A DNA stretch of 64,000 nt from Paenibacillus sp. CAA11 (lineage in GTDB: Bacteria; Bacillota; Bacilli; Paenibacillales; Paenibacillaceae), in NCBI RefSeq assembly GCF_003060825.1, contig NZ_CP028922.1, positions 4,619,001-4,683,000 of the forward strand, given 5' to 3'. Under the pieces are notes generated by a model that searched no databases, had not been told where the DNA came from, and saw only the letters and a program-made list of their open reading frames with translations. Each line of letters starts with the position of its first letter. Within the stretch, counting starts at the first letter, position 1. Positions 62,091-64,000 of the stretch are shown piece after piece. The position numbers and the translations under genes were made by a program.

Positions 62091-62837
62091 TTATTTCCGC
62101 GCAATAATCATAAACCGCTTGCCATTCGTTCTAATCCCGAGGTCCGTCTGATTCTCAGCCACAAAGCGGTCCAGCACCGCATAGTCTCCCCTTTCTTCGC
62201 CAAAGTTGGGAATCGTCGGAGTATGCAGAACCAGAAACAGCAGGTCCTCTATCGTCTGGTAATACTCTGTGGCATCGTATTCATAGGACTCAATCTCCCT
62301 GAACCCAGCTTGACGCAATTCGTCCAGATATCTGTTCTTCAAGGTGCCATCCTCAGCAGAATGCTGACCTCTGCCAAAAGCCTGCACGAGATTCCGCTTG
62401 TCGGCTTCACTCACCTGCTGAGTCAGGAACACACCGCCTTGTGTCAGCACCCGCGCTGCTTCCTGGCTGGAGAATGGGGAATGCCGGCAGGAGACCACGT
62501 CGAAGAATCCGGCAGGGAACTCCAGCTGCGCCGCATCCATCTGCAAGAGACGTACATTTTTCTTACCCGAAGCCTCCAGGTTCTTGCTCCCCGCCTTGAT
62601 CATACCCGCAGACGAATCGATGCCGATCATCAGCAGGGCCGCATCGGCCATGGCTAGCAGCGCCTCCCCGCCTCCTGTACCTATATCCAGCAGAACATCT
62701 GACTTTCGGCAATGCCGGGCAACCTCATGATAGAAGTCCCAGGCAGCTCCTTCTACCCGGCACTTCACCTTGCTAAAATCCCAGCCGTTTATCTTCCCTA
62801 CACGGTCATAAAATACTCTGTAATCGGATTCGTTCAT
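62091..62837 (-). CDS. Class I SAM-dependent methyltransferase
   Basis: A 248-residue enzyme with motif I VLLDIGTGGGEAL (48-60), the acidic ribose-binding residue in MIGIDSSAGM, motif II MDAAQLEFPAGFFDVVSCRH and AARVLTQGGVFLTQQVS. It looks like UbiE/Methyltransf_11-type small-molecule methyltransferases. The acceptor is unknown. AGAGAGGTTGG precedes the ATG. It is probably monocistronic. Confidence 0.88.
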   Translation of the reverse strand: MNESDYRVFYDRVGKINGWDFSKVKCRVEGAAWDFYHEVARHCRKSDVLLDIGTGGGEALLAMADAALLMIGIDSSAGMIKAGSKNLEASGKKNVRLLQMDAAQLEFPAGFFDVVSCRHSPFSSQEAARVLTQGGVFLTQQVSEADKRNLVQAFGRGQHSAEDGTLKNRYLDELRQAGFREIESYEYDATEYYQTIEDLLFLVLHTPTIPNFGEERGDYAVLDRFVAENQTDLGIRTNGKRFMIIARK

Positions 62838-63015
62838 TATTTATTCCAACCTCTCTATGAAATGATAAAAAAAGCCAGAGGAAGCTCACTAAGGCAATAT
62901 AAGAAGCAGGACAGGTATGCACCTAGTACCCCTTCCGTTTGACATTAGAGCAGACTGTAAATCAAGAAAAATCACCGCCAAGGGCTGTCCTAATCAGAAT
63001 CAGCCCAGACAGGGG

Positions 63016-64000
63016 TTAGCGATAGGTCCTATGTAGATAGGCTAAATATTGTGCCCGGGTCAACCCTCCCGCTTGGCGGCTGAATTCGTCAAGGCTTACT
63101 TCCGCTGCAAAACCAAACTCGGCAAAAGCCTGTGCGCGCTGCTCGCCAAACTGCGGATGATCTAAGGTGCTCGCCCATCCCTTGTCCGGATTGGAGTCAA
63201 AGTCCTCCCGGCTCAGCCCGGCATATACGCCATTGTTCAGAAACTCCCTAGAGGATTGAAAGACTGTCTCGCTCTCAGGCTTGCAGACCGTCCCTGTTCC
63301 CCAGGACAGCCGATATATTCTCTCTTTCCTTTGATCTATAGAGAACCCATAGCCAATAGGAAAGGCAATATCCTCCTCGGTCAGATCCTTCTCTCCTACC
63401 TTCTCGTAGTCTCCCCTTAGAAAATTGTCATCCATCACAATCAAGGTGTTGTCCGACAAAGGAGCAGAGGTGATCTCCTTCAGCCCAGGCTGCCGATTTG
63501 TCGTCTGGTATATATATGGCCGTACAAATAAGGGCATCGTCATGACATCGTTCCAAATGCTGTCCTCAGTAAACAGCTTATCTTTCTGCATTCTGCGAAG
63601 ATCACCGATGACCAGCACATAACCATCTGTCCAGAGGTCCATCTCCACGCGGAAGATATCCCCTGGCTTGGCATGAACCTGTTTCTTCTTCATGTGCTTA
63701 AGCCGCTCTACCTTTTGATCATAGTCAGGCGGTAAAAGCTGAGGATACTGGGCAAGCCAGCCTCGAATATCCTCAGGTAGAGTGAAATCCTCACAGCCGG
63801 TGATGGGCAGGCGAACAGAGTTATTCGGATTGTGTGCTGCTACATATCCTTTTCCGTTATGGGCAGCAATACCTGCAGAGAAGATCACCCCACTCGCCTT
63901 CTGACTGGAAATGGATGTGTAATTCAGCTTTTTCTCTTTCCCCTTGGCGGTCTTAGGAAGAACGAACTCCCGGCTTCTCGTCGCAATTTGAACATCCTTC
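63016..64000 (-). CDS. Imm26-domain protein (5' end beyond window)
   Basis: At least 328 residues are encoded here; the frame stays open to the right edge with no stop, so the true start lies outside. The middle part matches the Imm26/HocA-like immunity domain: AKPGDIFRVEMDLWTDGYVL, VIGDLRRMQKDKLF, MPLFVRPYIYQTTNR and DIAFPIGYGFS. Imm26 proteins are proposed to neutralise polymorphic toxins, but the family is also found without a toxin. The flanking regions (a lysine-rich start and RAQYLAYLHRTYR at the end) are not recognised. No toxin gene is visible on this side. Confidence 0.65.
   Translation of the reverse strand, partial: KDVQIATRSREFVLPKTAKGKEKKLNYTSISSQKASGVIFSAGIAAHNGKGYVAAHNPNNSVRLPITGCEDFTLPEDIRGWLAQYPQLLPPDYDQKVERLKHMKKKQVHAKPGDIFRVEMDLWTDGYVLVIGDLRRMQKDKLFTEDSIWNDVMTMPLFVRPYIYQTTNRQPGLKEITSAPLSDNTLIVMDDNFLRGDYEKVGEKDLTEEDIAFPIGYGFSIDQRKERIYRLSWGTGTVCKPESETVFQSSREFLNNGVYAGLSREDFDSNPDKGWASTLDHPQFGEQRAQAFAEFGFAAEVSLDEFSRQAGGLTRAQYLAYLHRTYR

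Overview
The window reads as chromosomal DNA of a spore-forming, low-to-mid GC Gram-positive bacterium, most likely a Paenibacillus. The support is an LtaS-type polyglycerolphosphate synthase, a very large surface protein ending in SLH domains, YesM/YesN-type sugar-sensing two-component genes beside a carbohydrate ABC transporter, strong GGAGG-type ribosome binding sites with frequent GTG and TTG starts, a SigD-type promoter, and an unusually high number of sensor kinases. No rRNA, tRNA, CRISPR array, transposase or phage gene was seen. The genus is an inference from gene content.

Layout. 1-6914: a LysR regulator (cut by the left edge) divergent from a short-chain dehydrogenase, an LTA synthase, a SigD-promoted chemoreceptor and a CPBP membrane protease. 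7046-13983: a DesK-like sensor/regulator pair, a polytopic transporter, two secreted or membrane-anchored proteins (one a zinc peptidase), and an ArsR-MFS efflux unit with visible operators. 14160-14475: a gene-free tract with a degenerate ~25-bp repeat. 14571-23974: one leftward pectin-use unit: YesM-like kinase, YesN-like regulator, solute-binding lipoprotein, two permeases, SGNH acetylesterase, GH105 hydrolase and an ASRT-family protein. 24172-32232: small genes, then a leftward peptide-stress-type operon (OmpR regulator, kinase, ABC ATPase, FtsX-type permease, beta-lactamase-fold serine hydrolase). 32548-36915: a DcuS/DcuR-type pair followed by two lipoproteins that together make a split extracellular fumarate-reductase-like enzyme. 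37206-39576: TetR and a 14-TM drug exporter. 39577-47380: a membrane protein, a Sel1/TPR protein, a cytoplasmic YVTN propeller, a frameshifted epimerase, a MarR/quinone-reductase-like pair and a luciferase-like monooxygenase. 47682-52497: a leftward ComP/ComA-like signalling cluster with a CPBP protease, a Crp/Fnr regulator and a darcynin-family protein. 52595-57590: a candidate cyclic-di-GMP riboswitch leading into a 1564-residue modular SLH adhesin. 57733-61969: a LacI-controlled divergent sugar unit (ribokinase-family kinase, AlsE/Rpe-like epimerase, LacI; orphan galactitol-type PTS IIC). 62091-64000: a methyltransferase and an Imm26-domain protein cut by the right edge.

Features that ordinary gene calls would miss: a ~96-bp imperfect palindromic element with terminal inverted repeats in four intergenic places (1571, 32289, 43824, 47461); a 5' remnant of a second copy of the 32232 response regulator at 39693-39782; a one-base frameshift splitting an NAD-dependent epimerase near 44622; an 11-bp-phased operator before the ABC genes at 30185; and paired operators for the LacI, MarR and ArsR regulators. 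All family assignments come from reading motifs by eye; no database search was run.
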